This document shows, one piece after another, positions 49,401 to 60,584 of a stretch of 64,000 nt of DNA (the first letter of the stretch is position 1; each line of letters starts with the position of its first letter). Under the pieces are notes generated by a model that was not told where the DNA came from, did not search any database, and saw only the letters and a list, made by a program, of their open reading frames with translations. This DNA comes from Siphonodentalium dalli (taxonomy: Eukaryota; Mollusca; Scaphopoda; Gadilida; Siphonodentaliidae): contig CP136063.1 of NCBI GenBank assembly GCA_032622095.1, positions 66,787,897-66,851,896 of the forward strand. Direction: 5' to 3'. Both the position numbers and the translations under genes were made by a program.

Positions 49401-49664
49401 TAACCTTTCCATGACTGGAGCTTCACCTAATTTTGTTAAAACCCTGTGCCAATGCATTCTCTTATTATTGTAAGTCTCCCATAGGGAGCCTCGCATATAT
49501 TAGAGAAAACATTGGCCTAACAATAGTTATCTGGACCTTGTAAGCCAGTGCATTCTCTTATATATGTGAGGCTGCCTATGGAAAACTCCCATATATAACA
49601 GAATATGTGCTGGCACAGGATCTTCAATGCTGCACCAGCACAACTCCCATCATGAAAAGGTTAA
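49401..49664. mobile_element. Family A2 MITE, complete
   Basis: TTAACCTTTCCATGACTGGA to CATCATGAAAAGGTTAA. Confidence 0.65.
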
Positions 49665-49823
49665 AACTCTTCCACATGAAGAATGAAATATACAAATTGT
49701 GCAGATCTGTCAAATTAGAACAGATATAGCACAATTAGAGCTTGAAGACTTTGAATAAACTGCGTAATTTGCCAAAAACGAACCTGCCTACTGGGCGCCC
49801 CCAAGTAATTTATGAGTGCTAAC

Positions 49824-50029
49824 CTGTGTTGATCTGAATCCACCAAATGAACTTCTCTGTTTGGTTAGCCACAACACATAGCTCCGCCCATCAATAATTA
49901 TGGTCGATGGGTTCATCACCGCCAGCAGAGCGTAGGCCGTCATCTCTATCTCGGCAGATGGGGCCTGGTACCAGAAGTGACTGTGGGTCTTCTCCGTTAC
50001 AGATTTATCTGGGACATGCCTTTGTCCAT
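49824..50029 (-). CDS. Exon 7: thioester domain
   Basis: 206 nt, acceptor TTGTCCAG, donor CAG|GTTAGC, phase 1 to 0. It encodes [20 protein letters not shown], then a loop and [34 protein letters not shown] and WLTKQ....GGF-STQ are invariant landmarks of the A2M thioester domain, here in the expected order and spacing. The next exon starts DTVLGLQAL, completing the conserved STQDT. Confidence 0.95.
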
Positions 50030-50975
50030 CTGGACAAGAGAAAATTAACATATATTGTCAGGGGGGGGGGGGGGGTCGGTCAAAAGTAAAAACATATCAC
50101 GCTGAAAATGGCCTTAGTTACCCTTGGACTACACAAAAAACCAAAAAGAATGGGGGAAAAAAAAATTGGAATTTAATTTTGCAAATTTTTTCCATTTTTA
50201 GCCCACTAAAATGAAAACAGAAATAATGAGTTTCAAAGCAAATAAAACCAATAACTTATACCTATTATGTTCTTAAGTGGCCACTGAAGACATAGCAAAA
50301 CTCAAATTTCTTGTATCGGTGAAAAAAATGACAAAAAGTGGATTTTAAAAAAATGGTCCGGCTGCGGGGGGACCGACCCCCCCCCCCCCCATAGGCCCTA
50401 TATGTTGCAATTTTTTTCCGACCCCCCTGTGTATTGTATGGAATTTTGAGAACTAGCCAAAAGACAGTCATTGTGTGATTACGGTTTATTGGGGTTTTAC
50501 ATCGTTTTTGGGGGGGTGGGGTGGGGAGGCCAGAATAAGGTTACATGTTTATTGGAAAGAAGGTTGCAACATTTAAGACAATTATAATCATAAGTGTTAA
50601 ATGTGTAACCGATTTCTTTAACAAATTTGATGATCGTATGAGCATGAAGTATACGAATAAGCCTGCAAATAAAACAGTTTATTTGTCTGTCATTTGCAGA
50701 ATGAGGTCCCCAGAGGGTGCATTTAGTGACACTACCCCACACTGTGGGCTAGCATCACCAAATTCATTCTCTGTGAACCTCATTCTGTTTAGGCCTCAAC
50801 TGCTATGGGTTACCTAGGATCAAATTGAATTTCCAGGTGAAGTTGGTGTATGTTCTTTCAAGAGAGGAAGTTTTTAATTCTTGTCAGCTTAAAAAAAAGC
50901 CCAATGATTGCGATGAGAATAGGACTTCGGTCATTTTAATCACAATCGGGAGGGCTATCTGATTGTGTTTGGTGG

Positions 50976-51229
50976 CAAGCCTTGAAATAGGGTGTCTGTC
51001 ATTTGCAGAATGAGGTCCCCAGAGGGTGAATTTAGTGATGCTACCCCGCATAGCGGGCTAGCATCACCAAATTCACCCTCTGGGAACCTCATTCTGCTGA
51101 GGTGTAAGCGGAATGAGGTCCCCAGAGGGTGAATTTGGTGATGCTAGCCCACTATGTGGGGTAGCATCACTAAATTCACCCTCTGGGGACCTCATTCTGC
51201 AAATGACAGACACCCTATTTCAAGGCTTG
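50976..51229. mobile_element. Family C MITE, intact double hairpin, 8-bp target duplication
   Basis: CAAGCCTTGAAATAGGGTGT to ACCCTATTTCAAGGCTTG with TTTGGTGG on both sides; the cleanest copy of the family. Confidence 0.85.
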
Positions 51230-51295
51230 TTTGGTGGTTTCTAGACCTTTTTTATAATCGTTTGACAATGAAATTTCCAACCGACTAATTGATAC

Positions 51296-51464
51296 CTTTT
51301 TCCTCGACTCTGTTCATCAGCTGAATCATAACCTCTTTACGAACAGGGTGGTCATTTTCTTTAAACTTGTAGGCATAAGCTAGAAGTGCCAGTGTGTAAG
51401 AATCAGCTTCCTCGACCACGGTGGAATTCTCAAGGCATTCAAAGGCTCTGATTATCTCCTCATT
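51296..51464 (-). CDS. Exon 6: thioester domain
   Basis: This 169-nt exon was missed as a long ORF but lies between a good acceptor (TATTTGTTAG) and donor (AAG|GTATCA), phase 0 to 1. It encodes NEEIIRAFECLENSTVVEEA, then DSYTLALLAYAYKFKENDHP and VRKEVMIQLMNRVEEK. YTLALLAYA and the following helix match A2M (YTKALLAYAFALAG...). NST is a possible N-glycosylation site. A 62-bp tandem array begins 47 bp upstream of the acceptor. Confidence 0.93.
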
Positions 51465-51510
51465 CTAACAAATAGAAAATATTAACCCTATATTATGACA
51501 CCAAATATAT

Positions 51511-52101
51511 CATACTCACCGACGGATGGAGCCGATTTCTATATAACAAGCAGCCATATTATCTGAACATTTCATACTCACCGACGGATGGAGCCGATTT
51601 CTATATAACAAGCAGCCATATTATCTGAACATTTCATACTCACCGATGAATGGAGCCGATTTCTATATAACAAGCAGCCATATAATCTGAACATTTCATA
51701 CTCACCGACGGATGGAGCCGATTTCTATATAACAAGCAGCCATATTATCGGAACATTTCATACTCACCGACGGATGGAGCCGATTTCTATATAACAAGCA
51801 GCCATATTATCGGAACATTTCATACTCACCGACGGATGGAGCCGATTTATATATAACAAGCAGCCATATTATCGGAACATTTCATACTCACCGACGGATG
51901 GAGCCGATTTCTATATAACAAGCAGCCATATTATCTGAACATTTCATACTCACCGACGGATGGAGCCGATTTCTATATAACAAGCAGCCATATTATCGGA
52001 ACATTTCATACTCACCGACGGATGGAGCCGATTTCTATATAACAAGCAGCCATATTATCGGAACATTTCATACTCACCGACGGATGGAGCCGATTTCTAT
52101 A
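51511..52101. repeat. 62-bp tandem array, nine full units plus a partial
   Basis: Unit starts CATACTCACCGACGGATGGA; starts fall every 62 bp from 51,511 to 52,069. On the gene strand each unit carries TCG|GTGAGTATG, a strong splice-donor match. Confidence 0.9.
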
Positions 52102-52251
52102 CCAATGAATATTAATACTTCTGCTCTTGTATTATTTATTTTTCTGTCTGTCGTCTGCTTTTATTACCTGAACATCCCTCCAAATGAATAATAGACCGTT
52201 CAAATGTATACGTTTATAACTGAATATGAGAATCCTTTCAGAATAGAAAGA

Positions 52252-52510
52252 TACAGTAATGCCCTAAATAATCAACTCCTTAACCACAGCAGAATTATGG
52301 GTAACTTTTCAGGATTTAGTCGGAAATATGGCTTGTTGCCATTCATCGGAAAGCTCTCCCTGAGATATGGCTTGTTGCCATTCATCAGAAAGCTCTCACT
52401 GAGAGCTTTCCGATGAATGGCAACAAGCCATATTTCCAACTAAATCCTGAAAAGTTACCCATAATTCTTCTGCTGTGGTAAAGGAGTCGATTATTGAGGG
52501 CATTACTGTA
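52252..52510. mobile_element. Family B MITE at intron position +7 of exon 5 donor
   Basis: TACAGTAATGCCC ends; the left stem is partly duplicated. Confidence 0.75.
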
Positions 52511-52516
52511 GTTTAC

Positions 52517-52854
52517 CTTAACACTCATGCCGGCTTCCAGTAAGCTAGCCACGATATATGCAGTCATTCCAACATTCCGTTCTTCCTCAGACTTTACATT
52601 ACTCAATCCCCCTTTGAGGGATCGACTGTGGACCATTCCAACTCTTCGGAAACATCCATTGTCCATCTGATTCCGCAGGATGAAGTTCATGCTTTTGGCT
52701 AACTGTTCTTCATCAACGAAAATATATTCTGATGCCTGAGCAAAAGAGCGGACAACAAACGCTGTGAGCCATATGGATCCATTTTCTCTGCCACCGGGTC
52801 CGAATGCACTAAAGGAATAGTCCTTGTGCATATACTTCAGCTCCCTCTGGTAGC
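52517..52854 (-). CDS. Exon 5: thioester domain, central part
   Basis: A 338-nt exon (acceptor CTACAG, donor AAG|GTAAAC) encoding YQRELKYMHKDYSFSAFG, then GSIWLTAFVVRSFAQASEYI, a DNGCF segment, MVHSRSLKGGL and GMTAYIVASLLEAG. This is the alpha-alpha barrel of the thioester domain. The Cys in DNGCF is the A2M-type disulphide cysteine. Aligned from the GG, the family's catalytic His/Asn position (five residues before GG) is Ser, with His one residue earlier, so the reactivity class is uncertain. A family B MITE begins at intron position +7 after the donor. Confidence 0.95.
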
Positions 52855-53689
52855 CTGTAGATTATAAAGGGAAACAACCATTCTATTAAGATGATGAATA
52901 TTCATTACAAGGCTTTATAAATGTCCAGATTCTGAGTCAACTATTAAAGGTACTCAATCCGATTCAATGGTCCCCATATCATCAGATTCCAACAACAACA
53001 ACAACATTTTTTGAAATGCTGCTTCAGTTATCAAAATCGATTAATTGCCCAAAAATAATGCTAACCCCAGTCAACTATTATAAGTATAAAATTGCCCAAA
53101 ACGTGTTATTTATCAACATTTTATCAACGAATTTCGGCCGGATTTTTAGGTAAACAAAGCAGGAATTTTTCTAACCTTTTTGGAAAAAGGTCCTGGGCCC
53201 ATTCTATTCAAAAATTGGCACCACAGATGCTTAAAATTGGGACTCAATAGAAATTGTAGGTCATTGGCATTGTAACAAAAATATGAACAAATCGATTGAA
53301 CACTCAATTGATTGCCATCATAATAGTTGACATCCATACCAAATTTCATTGATATCCGTCAACCGGTGATGGAGATACGGACAAAAAAACAAGAATTCCA
53401 AATCTACAAAGATGAATAAATCCAGAACGGAAAAAAATCAGTTGAACACTCAATAAAATGATTGAACACTCAATTCATTGCCCTCATGTAGTGAACATCC
53501 ATACCAAATTTCATTGAGATTTGTCAACCGGTGGCAGAGATATCTGCTTGGACAGACAAAAAAACTTAATTTTCAGATAAACAAAGATGAATAACTCTAG
53601 AATAGAAAATCCGGAAAAAACAATTGAATGCCCTCAGTGTAGTGAACATCCATACCAAATTTCATTGAGATTTGTGACTATTGTTGATC

Positions 53690-53825
53690 AAGCCTTGAAA
53701 TAGTATGTCTGTCATTTTCAGAATGAGGTTCCCAGAGGGTGAATTTAGTGATGCTACCCCGCATAGCGGGCTAGCATCACCAAATTCACCCTCTGGCAAC
53801 CTCATTCTGCTGAGGTGTAAGCACA
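53690..53825. mobile_element. Family C MITE, truncated after first hairpin
   Basis: CAAGCCTTGAAATAGTATG start, one hairpin, then unrelated repeat. Confidence 0.6.
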
Positions 53826-54235
53826 CATGATTCATATGAAGTTGGATGGCGATTAGATGAGAAATGTGGTCTGTTAAAGGATTTAGTCATGCAAAGATTA
53901 AAATTCAAGATTGTGTTTCATTGAAATCGATCAAACTTGATATGATAGCTCCCATCTAAGAGGTAATCCTAAACATACCTGTAAATTTTCAAACATTTCT
54001 CCAATAATGGAGAAAGAGTATATCATTTTATGCATCCAATTTTCAAATTTGTGAACTTTCAGTTGTAAAATACTTAAAACCATCAACCATTAAAGCGACA
54101 TTTAACCTAGGCTATACACTGGCAGTTTCTGTACCCCAGATACTTATTTCCCTAATGTTCAGCACTCCTACAACCTATTGAATTGTGTACAGGTACCAGA
54201 TTTCATTTAGAAATCCATAAGAGTAATGTACTCAC

Positions 54236-54412
54236 CTATTTTCATATATTCGATCGCCTTCGCCTCGAAAGATTGCGTAAGTTGCTTGGTGCTTTCAAGA
54301 TACTTCAGAACAAAGATATTGGGAACAAATTTCATCATATTCTGTTCCCCGCATCCGGTGGGCATACGTAACAACTGGTCGATGTTATTCAGTGCCGGCC
54401 CCATTATATCTC
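54236..54412 (-). CDS. Exon 4: thioester site (GCGEQ)
   Basis: The 177-nt exon encodes GDIMGPALNNIDQLLRMPTG followed by CGEQNMMKFVPNIFVLKYL and then an AKAIEYMKIG helix. GCGEQ is the intramolecular thioester between Cys and Gln. MPTGCGEQNM..FVPNI is closest in style to CD109/TEP proteins, while the rest of the domain is A2M-like. Acceptor is TTTTAG|GA, donor G|GTGAGT, phase 1 to 1. The next exon continues G-Y-Q-R-E-L-K-Y, as in all family members. A TTAA-flanked MITE pair lies 46 bp upstream of the acceptor. Confidence 0.95.
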
Positions 54413-54457
54413 CTAAAATGATCATAGAATATTATTTACACTGCCTTTCAGTAGATA

Positions 54458-54856
54458 TTAACCCTTTACCCAACAGAACGGCCCTGTGCCAATGCATTCT
54501 CTTATATATGCGAGTCGACCATAGGTCGCCTCGCATATATAAGAGAATGCATTGGCTTAACACAAATTAAAAATGATAAAATTGTCAAAGAATGTAGAAA
54601 AATATTATAAAAATTGTTAAAGAATTTTGTTTAGGCCAATGCATTCTCTTATATATGCGAGGCGACCTATGGTCGACTCGCATATATAAGAGAATGCATT
54701 GGCACAGGGTATAACTGTAACTATCACAATGTGGGCAATGAGCCGGTTCCAATGATATCCATATTTGTATGGTTTTATTGAGACAGACCCAAGATAATTT
54801 AGGCTGTTGAAGCTTCATTTGGGCGTTTCTGGGCGTTCTGTTGGGTAAAGGGTTAA
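54458..54856. mobile_element. Family A (TTAA) element, complete, 46 bp upstream of exon 4
   Basis: Hairpins about 54,489-54,554 and 54,636-54,705. Confidence 0.75.
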
Positions 54857-55265
54857 AGGTACTCAATCCGATTCGATGGTCCCCATATCATCAGATTCAA
54901 ACAACAACAACAAATTTTTTTGAAATGCCACTTCAGTTATCAGAATCGATTAATTGCCCAAAAATAATGCTAACCATAGTCCACTATAGTATAAAATCGC
55001 CCAAAATGTGTTATTTATCAACATTTTGTGCAATGAAATTTTGCCGGTTTGTCAAATATCTGACACAAAAAAGCCACTTGATTTTAGAGTTATCCATCTG
55101 CATCCGCTATTTGGTCTTCTCATTGACTTTTACTGGGCCACTAAATATTCCAGGTGGTGAAAAATAAAAGATTGATGGATGGGTTCCTCGACACGAATCA
55201 AATATTTTTCACCCCCGAATCCAAATAAATAGTAATTGATGGGTGCTTAATCAGATTGAGTACCT

Positions 55266-55530
55266 TCAACCCTTTCATGAGTGGAGCTTCCTGAAATTTT
55301 GTGAAAACCCTATGCCAATGCATTCTCTGATATATGCGAGTCTCCCATAGGGAGCCTCGCATATATAAGAGAATGCATATTGGCCTAACAATATTTACCT
55401 TGACCTTGTAAGCCAGTGCATTCTCTTATATATGCAAGGATATATATGGGAGACTTGCATATATAAGAGAATGCACTGGCACAGGGTTTTTAATGTTGCA
55501 CCAGTGCAGCTCCTATCATGAAAGAGTTAA
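55266..55530. mobile_element. Family A2 MITE
   Basis: CAACCCTTTCATGAGTGGAG to ATCATGAAAGAGTTAA with two hairpins. Confidence 0.65.
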
Positions 55531-55649
55531 TAAGTCTGCTGTATCGATCTTTTTTGGATTGTCTGATAGAACCGCATTAATAACTAAGTTTGAACAAATC
55601 ATAAACATCATGCAAAGACCCAGGGTTTAGGCCTAAAATCCCTGTCAAA

Positions 55650-55864
55650 TACAGTAATGCCCTAAATAATCGACTCCTTAACCACAGCAGAATTATGGGT
55701 AACTTTTCAGGATTTAGTCAGAAATATGGCTTGTTGCCATTCATCGGAAAGCTCTCAGTGAGAGCTTTCCAATTAATGGCAACAAGCCATATTTCTGACT
55801 AAATCCTGAAAAATTACCCATTATTCTGCTGTGGTTAAGGAGTCCATTATATAGGGCATTACTG
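55650..55864. mobile_element. Family B MITE
   Basis: TACAGTAATGCCC to GGGCATTACTGT. Confidence 0.75.
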
Positions 55865-56287
55865 TTTGTGCACCCATAAGTATAATTATGACCTTTTGTT
55901 TTTTACACAGTATCTCGAACATAGTTAACAAAATTCTGGCATGCGATATATATATATAATATTTCAAATTAATTTAAAAATTCAAGAAATATAATACCCA
56001 CGACATGTTAAAATGTGGGGTTTCCTTAGTTTGAAATTCATTCGTGTCCTAATAATGGCGGGAGATTGTGGTTGGGTATTGGCTTTTGTCAGCCTTTCAA
56101 ATTTTGTGCAAAAAGTAGGGTTGTGTGGAAAGCGTATACTGAAAAGTTGAAAAAGGCAAGGCTAGGAAAGTACTCCTACATGGCAAAATAAGTTGGAGGC
56201 TTGGTTTTTACAAACTTATGCATTGTGCTCTTTAGAAATGGCAAATTTAGCTCAGGCGTGGCCGAATGTTAACATTGTGGCCCATAG

Positions 56288-56849
56288 CTCAGTGAGACCT
56301 TTCCGATGAATGGCAACAAGCCATATTTCCGACTAAATCCTGAAAAATTGCCCATAATTCTGCTGTGGTTAACCCTTTACCCAACAGAACGGCCCTGTGC
56401 CAATGCATTCTCTTATATATGCGAGTCGACCATAGGTCGCCTCGCATATATAAGAGAATGCATTGGCTTAAAACATATTAAAAATGATAAAATTGTCAAA
56501 GAATGTAGAAAAATATTATAAAAATTGTTAAAAAATGTAAGAAAAAATTATAAAATTGTTAAAGAATGTAAGAAAAAATGGTAAAAAGTGTTTTTTTAGG
56601 CCAATGCATTCTCTTATATATGCGAGGCGACATATGGTCGACTCGCATATATAAGAGAATGCATTGGCACAGGGCATATCTGTAACCATCACAATGTGAT
56701 CAATGAACCGGTTCCAATGGTATCCATATTTGTATGGTGTTATTGAGACAGACGGAAGATATTTTAGGCTGTTGAAGCTTTATTTGGGCGTTTTTGGCCG
56801 TTTTGTTGGGTAAAGGGTTAAAGAGTTGATTATTTAGGGTATTACTGTA
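56288..56849. mobile_element. Family B MITE split by a complete family A element
   Basis: The right arm of B is interrupted at GTGGTTAA by 56,369-56,821 and resumes TTAAAGAGTTGATTATTTAG. The intact B sequence at this point is GTGGTTAAGGAGTCG, so TTAA is the duplicated target. The left arm of B is missing. Confidence 0.8.
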
Positions 56850-56879
56850 TGCCACTATTGGAAATGTTTTTCAATTAAA

Positions 56880-57550
56880 TTAACTCTTCCATGACGGGAG
56901 CTTCCAGAAATTTCGCAAAAACCCTGTGCCAATGCATTCTCTTATATATGCGAGTCTCCCATAGAGAGCCTCGCATATATAAGAAAATACATTGGCCTAA
57001 TAATATTTACATTGACCTTGTAAGCCACTGCATTCTTTAACCCTTTCAGTGCCAGGTCCTATTTTTGTGTCAACTCATATACCCTGTGCCAATGCATTCT
57101 CTTATATATGCGAGTCGACCATAGGTCGCCTCGCATATATAAGAGAATGCATTGGCCTAACAATTTTTCATCATTTGTTATTATTTTTTACAATTTTAAT
57201 AATCTTTTCTTATATTCTTTAACAGACTTATTTTGTAGGTTTAGTGCCAGGGAATCTTACATTTTTCATGGGCATCAAAATTATTACTATGAATACTTGG
57301 TGATAGTTTTGAGTTATAACATGCTCCTAAGGTTTTATCCAGTTTTATTTTTAAATTCGCTATAGCATGCTTAAGCATACCCAAAACAAATTAAACCAAC
57401 AAAAAAAAAAATAATTCTAAAAAAAAAAAAAAAAAAAAAAATTTTAATTTTAGGGCCGATTTTACATACCGTAAATTAGGGCCGATAAGATCGGCCCCTG
57501 GCACTGAAAGGGTTAATGCTGAACCTGCGCAGCTCCCATCATAAAAGGGC
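56880..57550. mobile_element. A2 MITE interrupted by a second TTAA element (57,037-57,516)
   Basis: TTAACTCTTCCATGACGGGA start, remainder TGCTGAACCTGCGCAGCTCC after the inner element; part of the A2 hairpin was lost. The inner element is the longest A variant (GATCGGCCC ends) with a poly-A/T run at about 57,400-57,445. Confidence 0.65.
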
Positions 57551-57571
57551 TAAGAATAAAATGGAACTTAC

Positions 57572-57667
57572 CAATGACGGAGAAAAATCCTCTAGCTGAA
57601 TCAGGAATTATCTCGGATGGTAATTCCAAATCAAGGTTCTCAGTTATCATAGTAACGGGTGGTTCAA
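57572..57667 (-). CDS. Exon 3: start of CUB / pre-thioester segment
   Basis: The encoded segment VEPPVTM...ELPSEIIPDSAR-GFFSVIG matches the alpha-2-macroglobulin stretch VE...ELPPNVV..SAR..VSVLG just before the thioester domain. Here the proximal acceptor TTTCTTTCCAG is used; a duplicated copy 48 bp upstream offers a second in-frame start at 57,715. The donor G|GTAAGT leaves phase 1, and exon 4 completes GGA then D-I-M-G-P-A. In human A2M the corresponding exon also starts at VE, so the join to TB falls at a normal family exon boundary. The exon is short: the usual residues between VE and ELP are partly missing. Confidence 0.85.
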
Positions 57668-57715
57668 CTGGAAAGAAATCAAGGTTCTCAGTTAACATTG
57701 TAACAGGTGGTTCAA
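57668..57715 (-). CDS. Optional 48-nt extension of exon 3 from a duplicated acceptor
   Basis: A tandem duplication copied the polypyrimidine-AG acceptor together with the first 48 nt of the exon. The upstream copy reads VEPPVTMLTENLDFFP in frame (16 residues), followed by the proximal copy. Both acceptors are TTCTTTCCAG. Use of the distal site would add 16 residues without a frameshift. Which one is used cannot be told from DNA. Confidence 0.5.
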
Positions 57716-57736
57716 CTGGAAAGAAGACATGCAGAG

Positions 57737-58171
57737 CAAGCCTGTCATTTGCAGAATGAGGTCCCCAGAGGGTGAATTTAGTGATGCTATCCCGCATATT
57801 GGCTAGCATCACTAAATTCACCCTCTGGGGACCTTATTCTGCTTAGGCCTCATCTTCTCTGGAAAGTTTCTTTATTATCAAATTTCTATAGAAACTTCTT
57901 CACATAGATTCTATTTCTTTTTTAGTTTAGTTTCTCTATATCCCCAAATTGGCAGATGACACATTGCATAATCGAGGTTCCCAATGGGTGTACATCACAA
58001 TATTCACCATTTGGGAACTTAATTCTGAGTCTATGTCTCCCATAGCAGATGAAGCCATGCAGAATGAGGTGCCCAGAGGGTGAATTTAGTGATGCTAGCC
58101 CACTGTGCGGGATAGCGTCACTAAATTAACCCGCTGGGGGCCTTATTCTGCAAATGACAGGCACACTAAAC
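57737..58171. mobile_element. Family C MITE pair 21 bp upstream of exon 3 distal acceptor
   Basis: CAAGCCTGTC to CTCAGGCTTG; flanks ATGCAGAG and ATGCAGTG, a target duplication with one mismatch. Confidence 0.7.
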
Positions 58172-58454
58172 TCAGGCTTGATGCAGTGATGTAAAAATGG
58201 AAAAGAAATAAGACATATATAGAAATGTGATAAAAATATGCCTAAGCTTGATACGAGGTGAGAGACATCTCGATGTGTCATTCTGATCGATTCATGGCCA
58301 TTTTGATAATAAATCTTTATTTATTGATCAATATTTTTTTATATGAATTATGAGATATTTCTATAACCAGATAACCAGATGCAACTGATATGAGCATAAA
58401 CAAATATCCATATGTGCTGGCCGCATATTACTGTCAGTATCTGTTCAAATTATT

Positions 58455-58663
58455 TACAGTAATGCCCTAAATAATCGACTTCTTAACCACAGCAGAATTA
58501 TGGGTAATTTTTCAGGATTTAGTCGGAAATATGGATTGTTGCCATTCATCGAACAGTGAGAGCTTTCCGATGAATGGCAACAAGCCATATTTCCAACTAA
58601 ATCCTGAAAAATACCCATAATTCTGCTATGGTTAAGGAGTCGATTATTTAGGGCATTACTGTA
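58455..58663. mobile_element. Family B MITE
   Basis: TACAGTAATGCCC to GGGCATTACTGTA, shortened centre. Confidence 0.75.
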
Positions 58664-59058
58664 CATGGAAAAAAGTAAGAAAATGGTCAGGTGTTTCAAT
58701 ACCAAACGGACTGAAACTCAATACAATGACAGAGAAATTTCGCCTTGGTTTATATGAAATATTTATTAAACTGATTTGAGAACTCAAAATAGTGTGCTCG
58801 AATGTTAAACTTGGCACTCAGTGCTAGAATTATATAATCACATCCATGGTTATCTGAAATTAAAAATAAAGTCCTGCCTCCATCATTGATTCAGAAAAAA
58901 AAATGACTTAGTATATACATGTAAATATAAGTAAAAACAGCGGATTCAACATGGTCATGGGTTATTTCTCGCGTCCAAAATCTGATAACCACATTGAACC
59001 GCAGTTCATTTCTTATATAAAACATCAATCATTCTGCAGCAATACCTATGTTACATAC

Positions 59059-59277
59059 CTTCTCCAAAAACTGCAACAGGTTCAGTGCATAGCTTTTCAT
59101 AATCAGGAGTATTTTCTGATGGGCATAGATCGCAGTTTTCTCCCCATGCCTTTCCCGGATTTCCATCTAAATGCCCTATGCAGCAACAATCAGATTTTAT
59201 AAGACCTGTCCCATTATAGTCATGGCAATTTCCTTCATCGAAATGCATGTTTTCCATAAAGCATAACTCGCGTTTTT
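59059..59277 (-). CDS. Exon 2: TB (TGF-beta-binding-protein-like) 8-cysteine module
   Basis: The 219-nt exon has acceptor TTGATTTCAG and donor G|GTATGT, phase 1 to phase 1. It encodes about 73 residues with eight cysteines, including the diagnostic triple Cys (SDCCC), an AWG motif, then GENC, CDLCP and EKLC. These are hallmarks of the TB fold of fibrillins and LTBPs, an extracellular-matrix module. It starts E-K-R-E-L-C right after the cbEGF, the spacing seen in fibrillin-like proteins. It ends ...VFGE and can splice in phase to exon 3 (V-E-P-P-V). No TB domain is known to me in the alpha-2-macroglobulin family, so this is either a true chimera or the last exon seen of a neighbouring fibrillin-like gene. 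Confidence 0.85.
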
Positions 59278-59364
59278 CTGAAATCAACAAAAAAAATGGA
59301 AATGTTAAGTCTGAAAAATTGCCATTGTTTTTCAATCAGGAAATAAATGTGCACACCAACGTTA

Positions 59365-59518
59365 TACAGTAATGCCCTAAATAATCGACTCATCAACCAC
59401 AGCAAAATTCAGTGAGGGCTTTTCGATGAATGGCAGCAAGCCATATTTCCAACTAAATCCTGAAAAATTACCCATAATTCTGCTGTGGTTAAGGAGCAGA
59501 TTATTTAGGGCATTACTA
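59365..59518. mobile_element. Family B MITE with deleted left stem
   Basis: Left arm keeps only the terminal about 45 bp; right arm complete. Confidence 0.65.
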
Positions 59519-60129
59519 GACTGTACTGTATGATAAGCAGAGTTTGCGCTTGCCAAATTTGCCAATGACAAAAATAGTTTCATTTGGCAAAAAAAAAAAT
59601 TAATTTGGCACGAATTTCGGCAAGTAGATTTTCCAACTATATGTGCCGACTTACTGCACATAGGGAATACAATACAAAGGGAAACCTGAACAACAAATCT
59701 ATCAACCTAGTGGTCAGCAGTGATTTGTCGAAAGTGATACAAATGTATGTAATCTTCTATATTATAGTTTACATAAACATATATTACACAAGCTTAATGC
59801 AGTATAATTGTTTCGGCTTCCATCAATAAAAGTGAAGTATGTTGAAACATTGGTGCATTATTGAACGTCAACATGTCAAATGAGAAGCATGTAAACAATC
59901 TGAGGAATGTTCGAAGGATTTGAAAGTATTTAATTAATACTGTCAGCAACGAAATCAATCATTCAATCTTTAGTCAGCAGTAAGTTGGATATATGAATGG
60001 ATATTTATTCAAAATTTATACTGACACATCGAGGAGAAAACTGTAAACGGTTCAGACACCTGCTGCAAGTGAGCACAGAAATTAATCTGGTGATGTGTGA
60101 TTTACATTGGCTAACTGTCCGTTACCGAA

Positions 60130-60584
60130 TTAACCCTTTACCCCAAAAAACGGCCATAAACGCCCAAATAAAGCTTCAACAGCCTAAAATATCTTTGGTC
60201 TGTCTCAATAACACCATACAAATATGGATATCATAGGAACCGGTTCATTGACCACATTGTGATGGTTACAGTTATGCCCTGTGCCAATGCATTCTCTTAT
60301 ATATGCGAGTCGACCATAGGTCGCCTCGCATATATAAGAGAATGCATTGGCCTAAAAAAACACTTTTTACCATTTTTTCTTGCATTCTTTAACAATTTTT
60401 GAATTTTTTCTTACATTTATAAACAATTTTTATAATATTTTTCTACATTCTTTGACAATTTTATCATTTTTAATATGTGTTAAGCCAATGCATTCTCTTA
60501 TATATGCGAGGCGACCTATGGTCGACTCGCATATATAAGAGAATGCATTGGCACAGGGCCGTTCTGTTGGGTAAAGGGTTAAAT
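60130..60584. mobile_element. Family A (TTAA) element, complete, two hairpins
   Basis: TTAACCCTTTACCCCAAAAA to GTTGGGTAAAGGGTTAA. Confidence 0.75.

Noticed and set aside
52385-52500. Extension of the exon 5 frame into NALNNRLLYHSRRIMGNFSG
   Set aside because: This is translated family B MITE sequence past a good splice donor; the same peptide-like string recurs at many MITE copies.
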